From Geosiphon pyriformis (lineage: Eukaryota; Glomeromycota; Glomeromycetes; Archaeosporales; Geosiphonaceae), in the NCBI GenBank assembly GCA_016748015.1, contig JAAOMT010000430.1:197849-222124 (forward strand): a DNA stretch of 24,276 nt, in the 5' to 3' direction. Shown in pieces: positions 1 to 9,398 of the stretch. The notes beneath the pieces were generated by a model. The model was not told where the DNA came from. It ran no database searches and saw only the letters and a list, made by a program, of their open reading frames with translations. A program made the position numbers and the translations under genes. Numbering within the stretch: position 1 is the stretch's first letter; each line of letters opens with the position of its first letter.

Positions 1-158
1 TAATCTTAGAAAGGTAATGATTAACATAGTAGCAAACACCATCTCGTGATAGTGGCAAGCACCAGTTCACAATAGCAGCCAACACCAACTGGTGATAGCA
101 GCAAGCACCAGGTTGAAATATCAAAAAGAAAGTATTTTCTCATAGAACTACAAACATG

Positions 159-166
159 TATATATA
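159..166 (+). promoter_or_regulatory. TATA box of LTR D
   Basis: TATATATA preceded by CATG and followed by CAGTAG. The context CATAGAAC, a few bases, then ATGTATATATA is shared with the LTRs of element A, so this is probably the core promoter of the LTR. Confidence 0.55.
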
Positions 167-510
167 CAGTAGTTTTAATATTGGGAAAGAATCAATCAAG
201 TAATAAAAATCATAACTTATCAAGCAATAGATCCAATTTTATCCAACAAACTCCACTTTAAATCATACTTTCAAATTAAATATCCCAAGAAACCTTTAAA
301 ATCAAAAAGAAATGAAAAAGAATATTTAAAACAAAACTATCACAACCCAAAGTATTAAGAAACTTACTTGTATTATTTATTGAATGAAACTATAATTCAT
401 CAACTGAATCCCTTGGAAGAATAATCCTTGATCAAGATTATTCACGTTGTTACTAATTGATAAAAGCTTTATTGTGAGAATTAGAAAAGCACTAAAGACC
501 ATTAACATTC

Positions 511-535
511 TGTGTTTCTAGATTAGAGAAACACA
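511..535 (+). other. Perfect hairpin in LTR D (R-U5 side)
   Basis: TGTGTTTCT at 511-519 pairs perfectly with AGAAACACA at 527-535 across a 7-base loop. It lies downstream of the TATA box, in the part expected to be transcribed, where the other LTR family also carries hairpins of different sequence. Confidence 0.5.
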
Positions 536-791
536 TCAGGCAATTGCAAGAATAGCCTCAGAGAAGACCTCAGACAGTGGGTAGATTTCAGTTCAGCCTT
601 TGAGAAGGAGTACATAAACACACACAACAATCAAGAATTAAAGAATAACTTACATCACAACAGTAAAAAGAAAGCCTTCAGTGTAACAGTGACATTATCA
701 CACAAATAGAATTGAGGAACTCACGAAAGACTGATTGCAATTAAAGCGGGATATCAGCAATTAAATATAACAAGAGAAACATCCCGTAACA

Positions 792-1395
792 CCACCCATA
801 AAACTTGATAGGTTTCTATGGTTGGTGATGATGTTGTGTCTTTAAATTTAATTAGTGGTTCCTCTGAGCTTTGGACTTTAAAGTGTCCATATATAGCCAG
901 AACTCAGACATATTATCCATTAAAGGTGATCTGTAATTCTTGTGTGTTCCAGTTAAAAATGGCATGAGCTTTGGCCAACCAGTTGTTTCTGATGAGAGCT
1001 TGATATTGCATGGCTTTCATGATTAGAATTTTTGTAAGAATTTGGGTTCTGTTGATTTCAAAAGAGAAGTTATCGATTTCTCTGATTGGGGTTTTGGTAT
1101 TGCCATCTGTAGTAATAATTCAGGTGGTTGTGGCATAATCTACTTGGTAATCTAATTAATCCATGAATTGTTTTGTTATTATACTGTCTGCTGATTTGCT
1201 ATCAAGAATTAATTTAATGTCTATGTTTCTAACTTTAGTATTAGTATACAGGGCCATAATTGGTTTGTCCTAATTTATGATGGCTCTATTGAAAAGGCTA
1301 TTTGTATTCAGATTGTCAATGTTAAAGAGAAAGATAGCAGCAAAGATGGTATCTTTAGTGATAGTAGTGAGTAAAATAGTATTGTTAGTTTGATT
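792..1395 (-). pseudogene. Element C retropepsin (aspartic protease) remnant
   Basis: Minus-strand translation gives a region like the A and B proteases. The active-site loop reads DSKSADSIIT (D codon 1201-1203, K codon 1195-1197). It is followed by DNFSFEIN and YQALIRNNWL, which match YQALVGNNWL in element A. Ty3-type retropepsins need D-S/T-G; here the glycine is lysine, explainable as GGA to AAA by two G-to-A changes. Several frame breaks occur. Downstream, a stretch like the PLIKFE segment of element A runs up to about 800, where LTR D cuts in. The gene is a fragment and cannot make an active enzyme. Confidence 0.65.
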
Positions 1396-3419
1396 TCACC
1401 TTGAAAGATTGAAAGTTTCTTTTACAGCCTTTCTTTCTAAAGATATAGAGCTATAAAAATCCTGGTTTTTAATAAGACCAAGATATAAGGCTTGGTTAGA
1501 GTATCTGGTTGGTGCTGGTTGAGATGAGACATTACTACAATTTAAAGATTGTGATAGTATACTGTTAGTTGGCATCTGATATTGCTGGAGTTCCTCCATC
1601 CTTGGTTGTAATTAATTGCCCAATGTCTAAGTTGGTTATTAACAGGGTTTTAGTACTGGAGTGTTGCTTGAGCCATTGGCTACAATAATCGGTAATGGTT
1701 TTGAGGTGGTTGCTGGGTATACTGAATTTGTTGTGAGTATTGAAACAGTTAATATTAAAATGTAGAGTATTGGAATACCATGTTTTGAGAGTATCTCAGT
1801 TGCTAATATTGATTTTTTTGATTTTGGTCTATTACTTTCTTATGGCAGTTCCAGACAATATGTTCAGGTTTCTGACAATAGTAACAATTGCAGAGATTGA
1901 ATCTCTAAGGTTGTTGTTGTTGCTAATAATTTTGTTGTTGTTGGTATCTGTTGTTATTACTGTCTTTTTGTTGTGGTGGCTGGTAGGGTTCTATGGTACT
2001 GGCTAAAAATCTTTCAATTTTCTGAGTTAATTTCTTACTTAATTGAGTTATTTTTGTGTTGATATCAGATGTTCTATTAATAGCCAGATTAACAGCTTGA
2101 GTATAATTAGCCTCTTGTTCTGCTGACTCAAAGTCACAAGCAAGAATAACTGCCTCTTGTAGATTTGTTGGATGGTAGAGTTTTACAGATTGGAGGAGGC
2201 TGCTCTTTAATCTTTTGACAAATTGATTAAGGATTTGCACCACAAAGTAGTAATCCCTTTTAATGGTCTGAATTTGACAAAAAATTTGGTTGAATTATCC
2301 AAGATAAATGGTCACTGCTTTGTGATTTTTTTGTTTTATGATACTGAACTGATTTTGTAATCTGATGAGAGTGTTGAAATCACAAAAGTATTACAGAAAG
2401 GCAAGTTTAAAGGTGGCAAAGTCAGTTGATTTTTCTGCAAGGCTTTAATATCATGAGTCTATAATTCTAGTCAAAAAAAATAGCAATGCTTGAATGGCCC
2501 TATCATTATTCTAATTGTTGGTAATGATGGTTTTCTTGGCTTTTGCAATTCATATATATGCATTGTCTTCTTTACTAGAAAATTTTTCTAATTTGGCAAT
2601 ATCTTGGTAAGCCATAATCTGAAGGATAGATAGAGTCTTACTGTTTGATGCTGAAAGGTTTGGTGTTTGCATGCTAGGGTGTTTTTCTGGTGCTAATTCT
2701 GGTTGTTTCCTTTTGTTAATTTTCCCAATAGGCTGGAGAATAACTGGTTTCTCAGAGAGAGTAGTTGATAATTTGGTCAAGAGTTGGGTTGGTGGTGGTT
2801 CCCTCATCAACATATTTCTATCTGTTTTGTTAATTGTTGGGATGAGATTTCCAAACAACAATCCATATTCTTCTAATGAGTTGGTCCAATTGTGTTGATT
2901 CTAGGAGTGTAGATTTTTAGGAGTTTGTGGTGTTTCTGACTGGGTTTTCAGAGATGGGTTGAATACCATTCTACTTTGAGGTGTCTGATGGTATAATAGA
3001 GTTGTTAGGGAGAGGAATTTTGGTTTCTTGTTAACCGTGGACTTGGCTTGGGCAGTTGCAGAGTTGTTAGATTCATCTTTATATTCCTCAGGGTCAGATT
3101 TTACTGGTTGTTGTACTTGTAAGAATTGTTTTGCCACATAATAATTAATGTTTGTATCAATTATGTGCAAAGTTTCAGTAATTGTTTAGGTAGTTGTGGC
3201 TGTTGAGTACCCTAATAAGCTTTGATAGATTTGTTCTTCTAGTCTTTTTGTGTTGGTTGTATGGCCTATTAAGCAGTCAATTTTTGTGTTGATATAGTTA
3301 CAAAAATCACTTTTTGCATAAGTGGTTTCTGCTGGTATTCCTAAGTCTTTTTGAAAGTATTGAAATAATGCTCTTCCATATGGGAAGTGGTCTTTTTCTA
3401 CTGTTCCAATAGTTGCCAC
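1396..3419 (-). pseudogene. Element C Gag remnant with intact CCHC zinc knuckle
   Basis: This is a broken Gag reading frame on the minus strand. The N-terminal piece (3419-3186) begins at GTGGCA, the same bases at which Gag of A and B can be aligned, and matches their F-x2-YFQ/HYY and C/NYIN segments. Next come proline/glutamine-rich pieces (3170-2901 and 2861-2550) ending in FSSKEDNAY, the start of the retrotransposon Gag core. The core itself is badly broken at 2250-2540. The distal part (2243-1923) reads ILNQFV...NLQEAV...EANYTQAVNLAIN, also found in A and B. A full C-x2-C-x4-H-x4-C knuckle (CYYCQKPEHIVWNC) lies at 1845-1886. That knuckle is intact in C but broken in A and B. Gag would package element RNA in a cytoplasmic particle. 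The remaining stretch to 1396 is a Q/Y-rich linker. Confidence 0.7.
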
Positions 3420-3464
3420 TTTTGTGAATTTCTGGGGTGTTTTGTCTCTATAGATTTATAACCT

Positions 3465-3478
3465 TATAGAAAGCACTA
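3465..3478 (-). promoter_or_regulatory. Primer-binding site of element C, mutated
   Basis: On the minus strand it reads TAGTGCTTTCTATA, two bases after the LTR end. The same position in A and B reads TGGTGCTCCCTGTA. All four differences are transitions (G to A or C to T). Minus-strand DNA synthesis normally starts here from a host tRNA 3' end. Confidence 0.65.
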
Positions 3479-3480
3479 AA

Positions 3481-4524
3481 TGTTACAGATAAACTTGGTG
3501 GGATAAGAAGATGGTAATGTTTAGTGCTCTCAATTATTAGTAAGGTGTGTTTCATGTAATTCTGGTGACTTAATCTTGATTATTAGTCTCTAAAGGTCTT
3601 TTTTTCTGGTTGTGAATTTACCTATTGAATTCTTTGGTTATAAGACACAGAGTTTTGGTTTTTATTAATTGCAACTTCTTATAAAGGTGAACTTTTTTCT
3701 CCAAGTTAACAAGCACAGTTATTATGGTCTGACATTGTCTTTTCACCCTTTTGGTAAGCTATCAAGATAATGTTAATATCCAAAAACCTAGGAAAAGCTT
3801 CTTTTTTTTACCAGGCTATCATAAAGTCTATTCCCAAACAGTTGATTTTACTATATTGCTGCTCTACAAGAGAAAAATAAAAGAAAGAAAAAGAAAATAA
3901 AAGAAAAGAAAGAAAATAAAAGAAAAAGATAAATTAGTATTGTCAATTACCATAATCAAGAGCAATTGATCTAAATCATTAATAGTTTGAAGCAGTTATA
4001 CTAAGAGCATTTGTTCTAGAATAAAGGTATGAAACAATGATTAATTCATGTAAATTTCACAAAGTTTGAGAACATAAATTTGTGATTTTGATTTCTTAAT
4101 AATTGATTTATTTCAGAAAATGAATATGAAATATAATAAATAATGAAAGAGTATGAATATTTGATTCTTATTTAGTGGTTTATATTTATCTGTCCTGTCT
4201 TTTTCTATCTTCTACAACTACTTGCTTTTATACATTCTTTTGGTTTTACAGGATTGCTTTTGATTGTTTCATTATTGTTAACTATTGCTTTGTTTTTTCT
4301 GTTATTGCTTTATTTTTCTATATTATTACTAGTTATCTTATATTATAATACGTTATCTAATGTTATTATATGTTATTCTGTATTATCCTACATTATAACG
4401 TATTATTTTGTGCTATCCTAAGTTATAATGTGTTATCCAATATTATTTTGTGCTATTCTGTGTTATGTTACATTCTGGTCATGTTTTTTTATAATTTCAG
4501 ATCGGTTTTTTTATTCAGATAACA
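3481..4524 (-). repeat. 5' LTR of element C
   Basis: A repeat of about 1044 bp on the minus strand, with termini TGTTA...TAACA, followed by a primer-binding site. U5 keeps a piece similar to the other LTRs (CCATAATCAAGAGC near 3950) and a purine-rich run at 3870-3930 matching the pyrimidine tract after the hairpins in A. U3 (about 4320-4475) is a different repeat set. It has several TATTATTTTGTGCTAT-like units and the 10-bp inverted pair ACATTATAAC / GTTATAATGT (about 4391-4432). I see no clear TATATATA core. The right boundary is set by LINE1 sequence resuming at 4525. Confidence 0.6.
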
Positions 4525-5687
4525 GTGAGCAATTGAAGCTTGCTTTTTTTTATATATGTTGGCCAGACAAACCTAATCCTAAGAAGTAACCACCTGCTTA
4601 TCACAACCACCAAAATTTCCACCCATTATACAATTAACAGATATATGACCAAATTGTTTACATCTAGCACAACAGGCCAAAAAAAGACCAGTCCAATGCA
4701 AATTCACACCTTTAAACACTGGAGTAAAACCAATAGCAGCCAATTTGAATGTCTCATTTTCAAAACACACAATTGCACATCTATTATACACATATGAACT
4801 GAGATTACAACCAATAAAACAAGTTTTTCCATCATATGAATCCAACAAATCAAACAGATTATAAGCTGTGGTTCTAATTGAAAGAGTATACAATAGTGTT
4901 TAATAATGATCCTTTGTTGTCCAAGATTTCTTGTTATCAATAGCTAAAGCCACACACACCAAATCTTTTTTCATAAAAACAAACCATTTGGAAGCAACTG
5001 AACTAGCCATATTTAATGATTCAAACTCCACCAAAGCCTTCTGCCAAAGACTAATCAGTTGCATTTTGATTGAAATAATTTTGCCAAATTTGGAAAACAC
5101 AGATTTTACAGCTGATTTGGAAAGATCTACTGGGATCTTTTTAACAACAATTTCCCAATTTGTGTGTTTGTTTATCTGTCTAACATTATTATTGACTAAG
5201 ATTTTCTTACAGATGGTCAATTCTCTAGTCTTTTTCAAACTTACTTCAGAAGTAAATAAAGATTTGATGATTCCTGGGAATTTTGAGGAAGTCAATGTCC
5301 CTCCAAAACTATCAATTCAAAAAAAAATTTTTTTGATTAAAATCAACTTATTACTAAAATTTTTTCCAGGCACAGTAGTCAGTTCCATGTTCAATACAAA
5401 CAATTTAACAAGGTCAAAGCTTCATTTTTCTAGAACACATGACTTGACAGATGGCAGCTAATTGGAACCAATAAACTTAAGAAGAGGAAAACCCAAAACA
5501 TTGTTATCATCATTCATATTACTGAATGAAAGTGCTTCTAATAGATGGCCTAACACATAAGTCTAAGTTTAAGTTTTCTTTGAAGTAGTCTTGCCCATGT
5601 CTTTATTGTCAACAGAACCATCTGAATCTGCATAACTTGTTTCTTCCACCACCATGTTTTTTATGTTCTCTAAATTTAAAAGACCAT
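4525..5687 (-). pseudogene. LINE1 ORF1, middle segment with RRM-like domain and CCHC knuckle
   Basis: This is the minus-strand nucleic-acid-binding ORF1 of a non-LTR retrotransposon. From its upstream end: a segment with NDDNNVLGFPL and TTVPGKNFSNKL aligns with LINE2 at the telomere (DDDDNFLDVLL, KLIVVRQLFL). After a frameshift near 5300 comes SKFPGIIKSLFTSEV. An RRM-like fold follows (IVVKKIPVDL, VFSKFGKIISIKM, KALVEFES). After an in-frame TAA near 4896 comes a second globular part and a C-x2-C-x4-H-x4-C knuckle CARCKQFGHISVNC (4630-4671). The last codons read VCLANIYKKKQASIAH and are cut by the LTR of element C at 4525. At the upstream edge the sequence stops at 5687, where element B enters, and resumes at 22445. 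ORF1 proteins bind element RNA in the RNP. The endonuclease/RT ORF2 is not in this window. Confidence 0.75.
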
Positions 5688-6271
5688 TATTATAAGTAAT
5701 TATTTGGGGTTTTAAAGCAAATAACAAATCCATAAATAACTAATATGGTTGGTATTATTTAAAGGTTTTGGTTATCTGAAGGTTTAAGTTGAGTTCTTTG
5801 TATAATAGACAGAAATCTTAATTGATAGTTTTATCCATAACTTTCTGAATCCACAGTTTTGTTGATTTTTTTCATAGTGTGATGACCAGTAATCCTCTTG
5901 GTAAGATATCTTCAATTCTAAGTATCTATTCTTATTTCTAAGTCTTTTACCAGTGCTATATCCTGACATTAGTACCTTTGCATGTAATTTTTTTAATCAA
6001 GTTAGCAAAAATAACAACAAAATAAAACAAGAAAAAAAAATAAAATAAAAAGTAAGCCAAGGCAATTTGCATGTTAGTATCCCATCAATAACCATGATTA
6101 AGAGCTATTGTTCTTGTGTAGTTAAGTATCAATTATTATCAACATAAAGTGTTAATAGTGGGGAATGGATTAAGACATTGAATAATTATTTATTGATATT
6201 TATGAATAGAAGAGTTGCTTAGATCAAATCTAAACTGAGAGGTCCCTCTTTTCTACTTTTAATACTACTGC
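5688..6271 (-). repeat. 3' LTR of element B, R-U5 part (split by element A)
   Basis: The reverse complement matches the R-U5 halves of A's LTRs and of the 21597-22444 LTR. It includes the degraded stem-loop sequences and the GATCAAATCTAAACT motif (about 6210). Its outer end reads TATTAT where the intact LTR reads TGTTAC, two transitions. It breaks off at CTGC (6268-6271), where element A begins, and continues at 16309. Flanking 5684-5687 is CCAT. Confidence 0.8.
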
Positions 6272-6349
6272 TGTTACTTATAGAAAAAGAAAACAGATAT
6301 AGAAAAATAGTAAACCAATAAGAGAGTAGTAGTTAGCACATGAGTGTAT

Positions 6350-6500
6350 TGCTCAGCAATGTGGAGCAATATCAGAAATCATGGCATATTGCTTAGCAAT
6401 ATAGAGCAATGTGGAGCAATGTCAAGAAAATATGGCACATTGCTCAGCAATGTGAGCATTGCTTGAAGAAATTATAGCACATTGCTTGAAAATGTGAGCA
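6350..6500 (+). repeat. U3 palindromic repeat block of element A
   Basis: Successive copies of a unit built around CACATTGCTCAGCAATGTG (arms CACATTGCT / AGCAATGTG around one base), separated by GGAGCAATGTCA-type spacers. At least four imperfect copies are visible, and the 3' LTR appears to have one more. They sit upstream of the TATA box, where enhancer or upstream activating elements are expected. Confidence 0.65.
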
Positions 6501-6522
6501 ATCTCATAGAACCCAAATTATG

Positions 6523-6530
6523 TATATATA
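6523..6530 (+). promoter_or_regulatory. TATA box, 5' LTR of element A
   Basis: TATATATA in the context TTATGTATATATAGTGGTAG, conserved in the 3' LTR and, after the TATA box, in the B-type LTRs. It is the likely core promoter for the genomic RNA; transcription would start shortly downstream. Confidence 0.65.
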
Positions 6531-6606
6531 GTGGTAGCATTAGAAGTAGAAAAAACAAACCTCTCAGTTTAGATTTGATCTAAGCAACCTTCCATTCACA
6601 AATATC

Positions 6607-6612
6607 AATAAA
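6607..6612 (+). promoter_or_regulatory. Candidate polyadenylation signal in LTR
   Basis: AATAAA within CAATAAATAATTATT, about 80 bp after the TATA box and conserved in all LTRs of the A/B type. In the 3' LTR it could direct cleavage and so define the end of R. AT-rich sequence makes chance occurrence easy. Confidence 0.35.
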
Positions 6613-6640
6613 TAATTATTCACTATCTCAATCCACTCTC

Positions 6641-6667
6641 TACTATCAACACTTTATGTTGATAGTA
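6641..6667 (+). other. Conserved LTR stem-loop (11-bp stem, 5-base loop)
   Basis: TACTATCAACA (6641-6651) pairs perfectly with TGTTGATAGTA (6657-6667) across CTTTA. The 3' LTR copy (15841-15867) has CAATA instead of CAACA, which still pairs as G-U in RNA. The reverse-oriented LTRs near 6130-6155, 18290-18320 and 22055-22082 keep the same structure with similar single transitions. A second hairpin, CAATAGC (6691-6697) with GCTATTG (6709-6715), follows. Confidence 0.6.
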
Positions 6668-7110
6668 ATTGATACTTAATCACACTAGAACAATAGCTCT
6701 TGATTATGGCTATTGACAAAATACTAACTTGCAATTGCTTTTGTTTATTTCCTTATCTTCTTTTATTTTCTTTTATTTCTTTTGTTATTTCTTTGGTTTT
6801 ACTAAATTGATTAAAGATTAAGCACTGAGATACAGACTTCATAAGGACTGGTAAAAGACCCAGGAAACAAGGATAGAACACTTATGGATTTGAGGATAGC
6901 TTACCAGAAGGATTACTGGCCACCACACTGAGAAAAAAATTCGATGAAATTGCAATTCCAGGAGACTATTGAAACAACTATTAAATTTCTGTTTATTATA
7001 CAAAAAACTTCACAACAAAACCTTTAGATATTAACACCAGAATACCAACCAAGCACCAAGTTACAGATTTGTTATTTGACTTAAGACCCCAAATAATTAT
7101 CTGTAATATT

Positions 7111-7124
7111 TGGTGCTCCCTGTA
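7111..7124 (+). promoter_or_regulatory. Primer-binding site of element A
   Basis: TGGTGCTCCCTGTA begins two bases after the LTR. TGG is the expected complement of a tRNA CCA end. The same 14 bases occur in element B in reverse complement (21581-21594). I could not assign the tRNA from memory. Confidence 0.75.
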
Positions 7125-7170
7125 AGATATAATTTTACAGAGAACAGCACCAATCATAATCATTCAAACA

Positions 7171-9398
7171 GTGGCAGAATCTGAAGAAATAGGAACAAAC
7201 CATTTAAGATTTGCAAAATCTTTATTCCAACATTATTATACTCATTTTGGATTAATAAATAATAGTTGGCTAACAGAATCAGCTTTCAATTGCTATGTCA
7301 ATAAAAGAATAGTATATTACTTGGGAGGCCAAAGAGATCCAAAATCCGCCTTTAACAACTTTTTCAGTGAAATGCTCCAAAGCACCACCCTCCCACAAAA
7401 CTACCTATTTGCACCCCTAATTACAGAAATAAACAGAGAAATTGAAAAATACACCAAACAGAGATTTTCTATCATGTTTGCCGACAAAGAAAAACAAAAG
7501 CTACAAACACCAGCAAGAACACCAAAGCAAATCCAACTACCCATTTGGAAGAAACAAAGATTTGATTTATCTGCTAACCCATTATATCACTACACACCCG
7601 GAAGCACTATCAATATAATAAGCACAGTTACAACAAGTGCAACAACGCCATTAAACAGAATCCCATTTTAAAGTAAACAAAAGAAAGCAGAGTTATTAGG
7701 AATATATGACAATTATTTTGAGGAATTTAAATCACGATTCCCAATGCCATCAGGAATTCAATTACTACCACCACAACCAGATTTCAGAGCCATTAGTCCT
7801 TGAAAAATAACTGACTCTGAGGAAAAAGAGAGTAGTAATCAAGAAGTTAATAAGCAAAACCCAATTCTAGAAAATTCAGAAATTAAAACTCTGGTTAATC
7901 AAACTCCAGAAAATCAGAATAATCAAAACCCTGACATAATTAATCAACACTTATCTTCAGTAATCATGATCAATCCACCACCAGCTCCACTAAATACCAA
8001 ACAGCAACAACAGCCACAACTGCTACTTCAACAACAAATCTAGCAGCAACCACAACAACAACTAATGGCTTATATTCTAATTGCCAAAATCAAGAAATTT
8101 ACTGGCAAAGAGGATAATGCCCAAGTATGACTCAATGATGTGGAAAAAGCCATTACAGCCAATGAATGGAACAATGACAGAGCCCTTCAAGCAATCTCTT
8201 ATTTTCTACAAAATATTGTTAACTTGTGGTATCAGAGTTTAGTTGTTAAACCCCAAACATTCCAGGAATTCAAAACTGCATTCTTAAGATATTTCAGTAA
8301 TAACAACACATTAATTGCTTAGCCAATACCTTCATCACAATTAAACAGGGAGAAACTGAAGCAGTTACTATTTACTTGGAATGTTTCCACAAGAACTTGC
8401 ACCAAATTCAAGCAATCCAAGCTAACTATTTTACAGCACCACAGATTCTAAATTAGTTTATCTATGGACTGCGCAGTAGCCTACTCCAATGAGTATGCCC
8501 AATGTACTCACAAACTCTTCAAGATGCAGTCACCAATATGAGAGATTTTGAATTGGTAGAACTTGAAGCAAATCATGCCCAAGCCGTTAATCTAGTAATG
8601 AATGGATCATCTGAACTGGATTCCAAATTAAAACAATTTGGTGATTCCATCAATCAGAAATTAGAGAGATATTTAGCTGACAATTGTGCAATTTATTAAT
8701 CTCTTCAATAACACAATAATCAAGGAAACGCAAATTGTTTTCAGAATTAATTGTGCCTGTCAACATCATTTAATCAGCCATAGCAGCAAGAAATGCGTAT
8801 CTACCACTATTGTGGTAAACAAAGACATCTGAGAATCAATTGTCAGTTAAGAATAGAAAACCAATGATTGAAAAATCAATATCAAAACTCTGATCACAGG
8901 TTTCTAACTCCAAGTTATCAATTAAACTTAGCAGTATATCAACCAAATTACATATTTATGATGCAGCCGCAAATTTATCAACTTCCAATTTATCAATCAA
9001 CAACACCTGTCATCTATTAACTACAACCACAACCAATTTATCAGCTGTAGTCACAACTTATTTATCAGCCACAGCCTTAGGTAATTTATCAGCCCCAACA
9101 AAATCAAACACCACCACAAAACTTACCTCAAAGTAAAACTCAAAGACCAAGATTGACCCAACAGAGCTGGAGATTGTTGATGGTGGTCCATTAACTAATC
9201 TCCAGTTCCATGGCACAACCATCAGGATCTCAACAACAGAATTTGGGCACCGAATACACCCAAAACCCAAATTCCCAGAACTATTTAAGTCTCCTGGTTA
9301 CTCCAAAAGATGCCCAATCCAATAATCTGGAAACCAACCAAAACAAATTACTTATCAGTAATATACCTCCAGCTGCCAGTACTGAAGACAAAACACTA
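7171..9398 (+). pseudogene. gag: Element A Gag remnant
   Basis: The Gag frame opens at GTGGCAGAA (7171); no ATG lies upstream in frame back to the stop at 7123. The first block runs to a TAA at 7669-7671. Element B has CAA here (LLFQSKQ), so this is a C-to-T stop. Reading on in the same frame comes KKAELLG, an acidic/Asn-rich stretch, a poly-Gln region (about 7990-8070, with TAG for CAG at 8041), and the retrotransposon Gag core (about 8065-8325: FTGKEDNAQV, a TGA at 8128-8130, then NEWNNDRALQAISYF). A frameshift near 8320 moves to another frame (8500-8700: LQDAVTNMRDFEL, NQKLERYL). The zinc knuckle near 8795-8845 reads YHYCGKQRHLRINC, so its first cysteine is tyrosine. IYQPQ-type repeats follow (about 8960-9110), then a linker to the protease. 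Gag would form the particle shell and bind RNA. Confidence 0.75.

Larger units (their letters stand above)
1..791 (+). repeat. LTR D, 5'-truncated by the window edge
   Basis: This is a plus-strand long terminal repeat whose left end lies outside the window. It ends with GTAACA at 786-791, the same terminus as the other LTRs here. A TATA box is followed by a stretch like the one downstream of TATA in element A. The U3 part (about 30-115) holds imperfect repeats of a GCAAGCACCA / TGGTGATAGCA theme that includes the palindrome CACCAacTGGTG. No primer-binding site follows the right end; the next bases are CCAC and then minus-strand pol sequence of element C. It is therefore a 3' LTR or a solo LTR inserted in C. 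The left end and its target duplicate are not visible. Confidence 0.6.
792..4524 (-). mobile_element. Element C: degraded Ty3/gypsy-like retrotransposon, 5' part
   Basis: Read on the minus strand the order is 5' LTR (3481-4524), primer-binding site, Gag with a CCHC knuckle, then retropepsin. LTR D then interrupts it and the rest lies outside the window. The proteins correspond to those of elements A and B but are more diverged, with many stops and frameshifts. The LTR starts TGTTAT and ends TGTAACA. On its right, C abuts LINE1 ORF1 directly after the codons for ASIAH, so it inserted into LINE1. The base order GTGA at 4525-4528 would be its target duplicate, but the partner copy is not in the window. 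Confidence 0.7.
6272..7108 (+). repeat. 5' LTR of element A
   Basis: 837 bp, paired with 15443-16308. U3 carries repeated CATTGCTCAGCAATG-type palindromes (about 6350-6500). Then follow a TATA box, the TTAGATttgATCTAA inverted repeat, an AATAAA, a strong hairpin and a long pyrimidine tract (about 6735-6800). The end is GTAATA where other copies have GTAACA. It is about 29 bp shorter than the 3' LTR, apparently because of a different number of U3 repeat units. Confidence 0.88.

Noticed and set aside
4931-5461. A 176-codon plus-strand open frame
   Set aside because: It is antisense to the LINE1 ORF1 RRM region, which has recognisable motifs and a homologue at 23616-23944.
7122-7141. A possible tiny intron GTAAGATATAATTTTACAG just after the primer site
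   Set aside because: Only about 19 bases, too short for a spliceosomal intron. Element B has GTAAAG here; only the ATAATTTTACAG part is shared.
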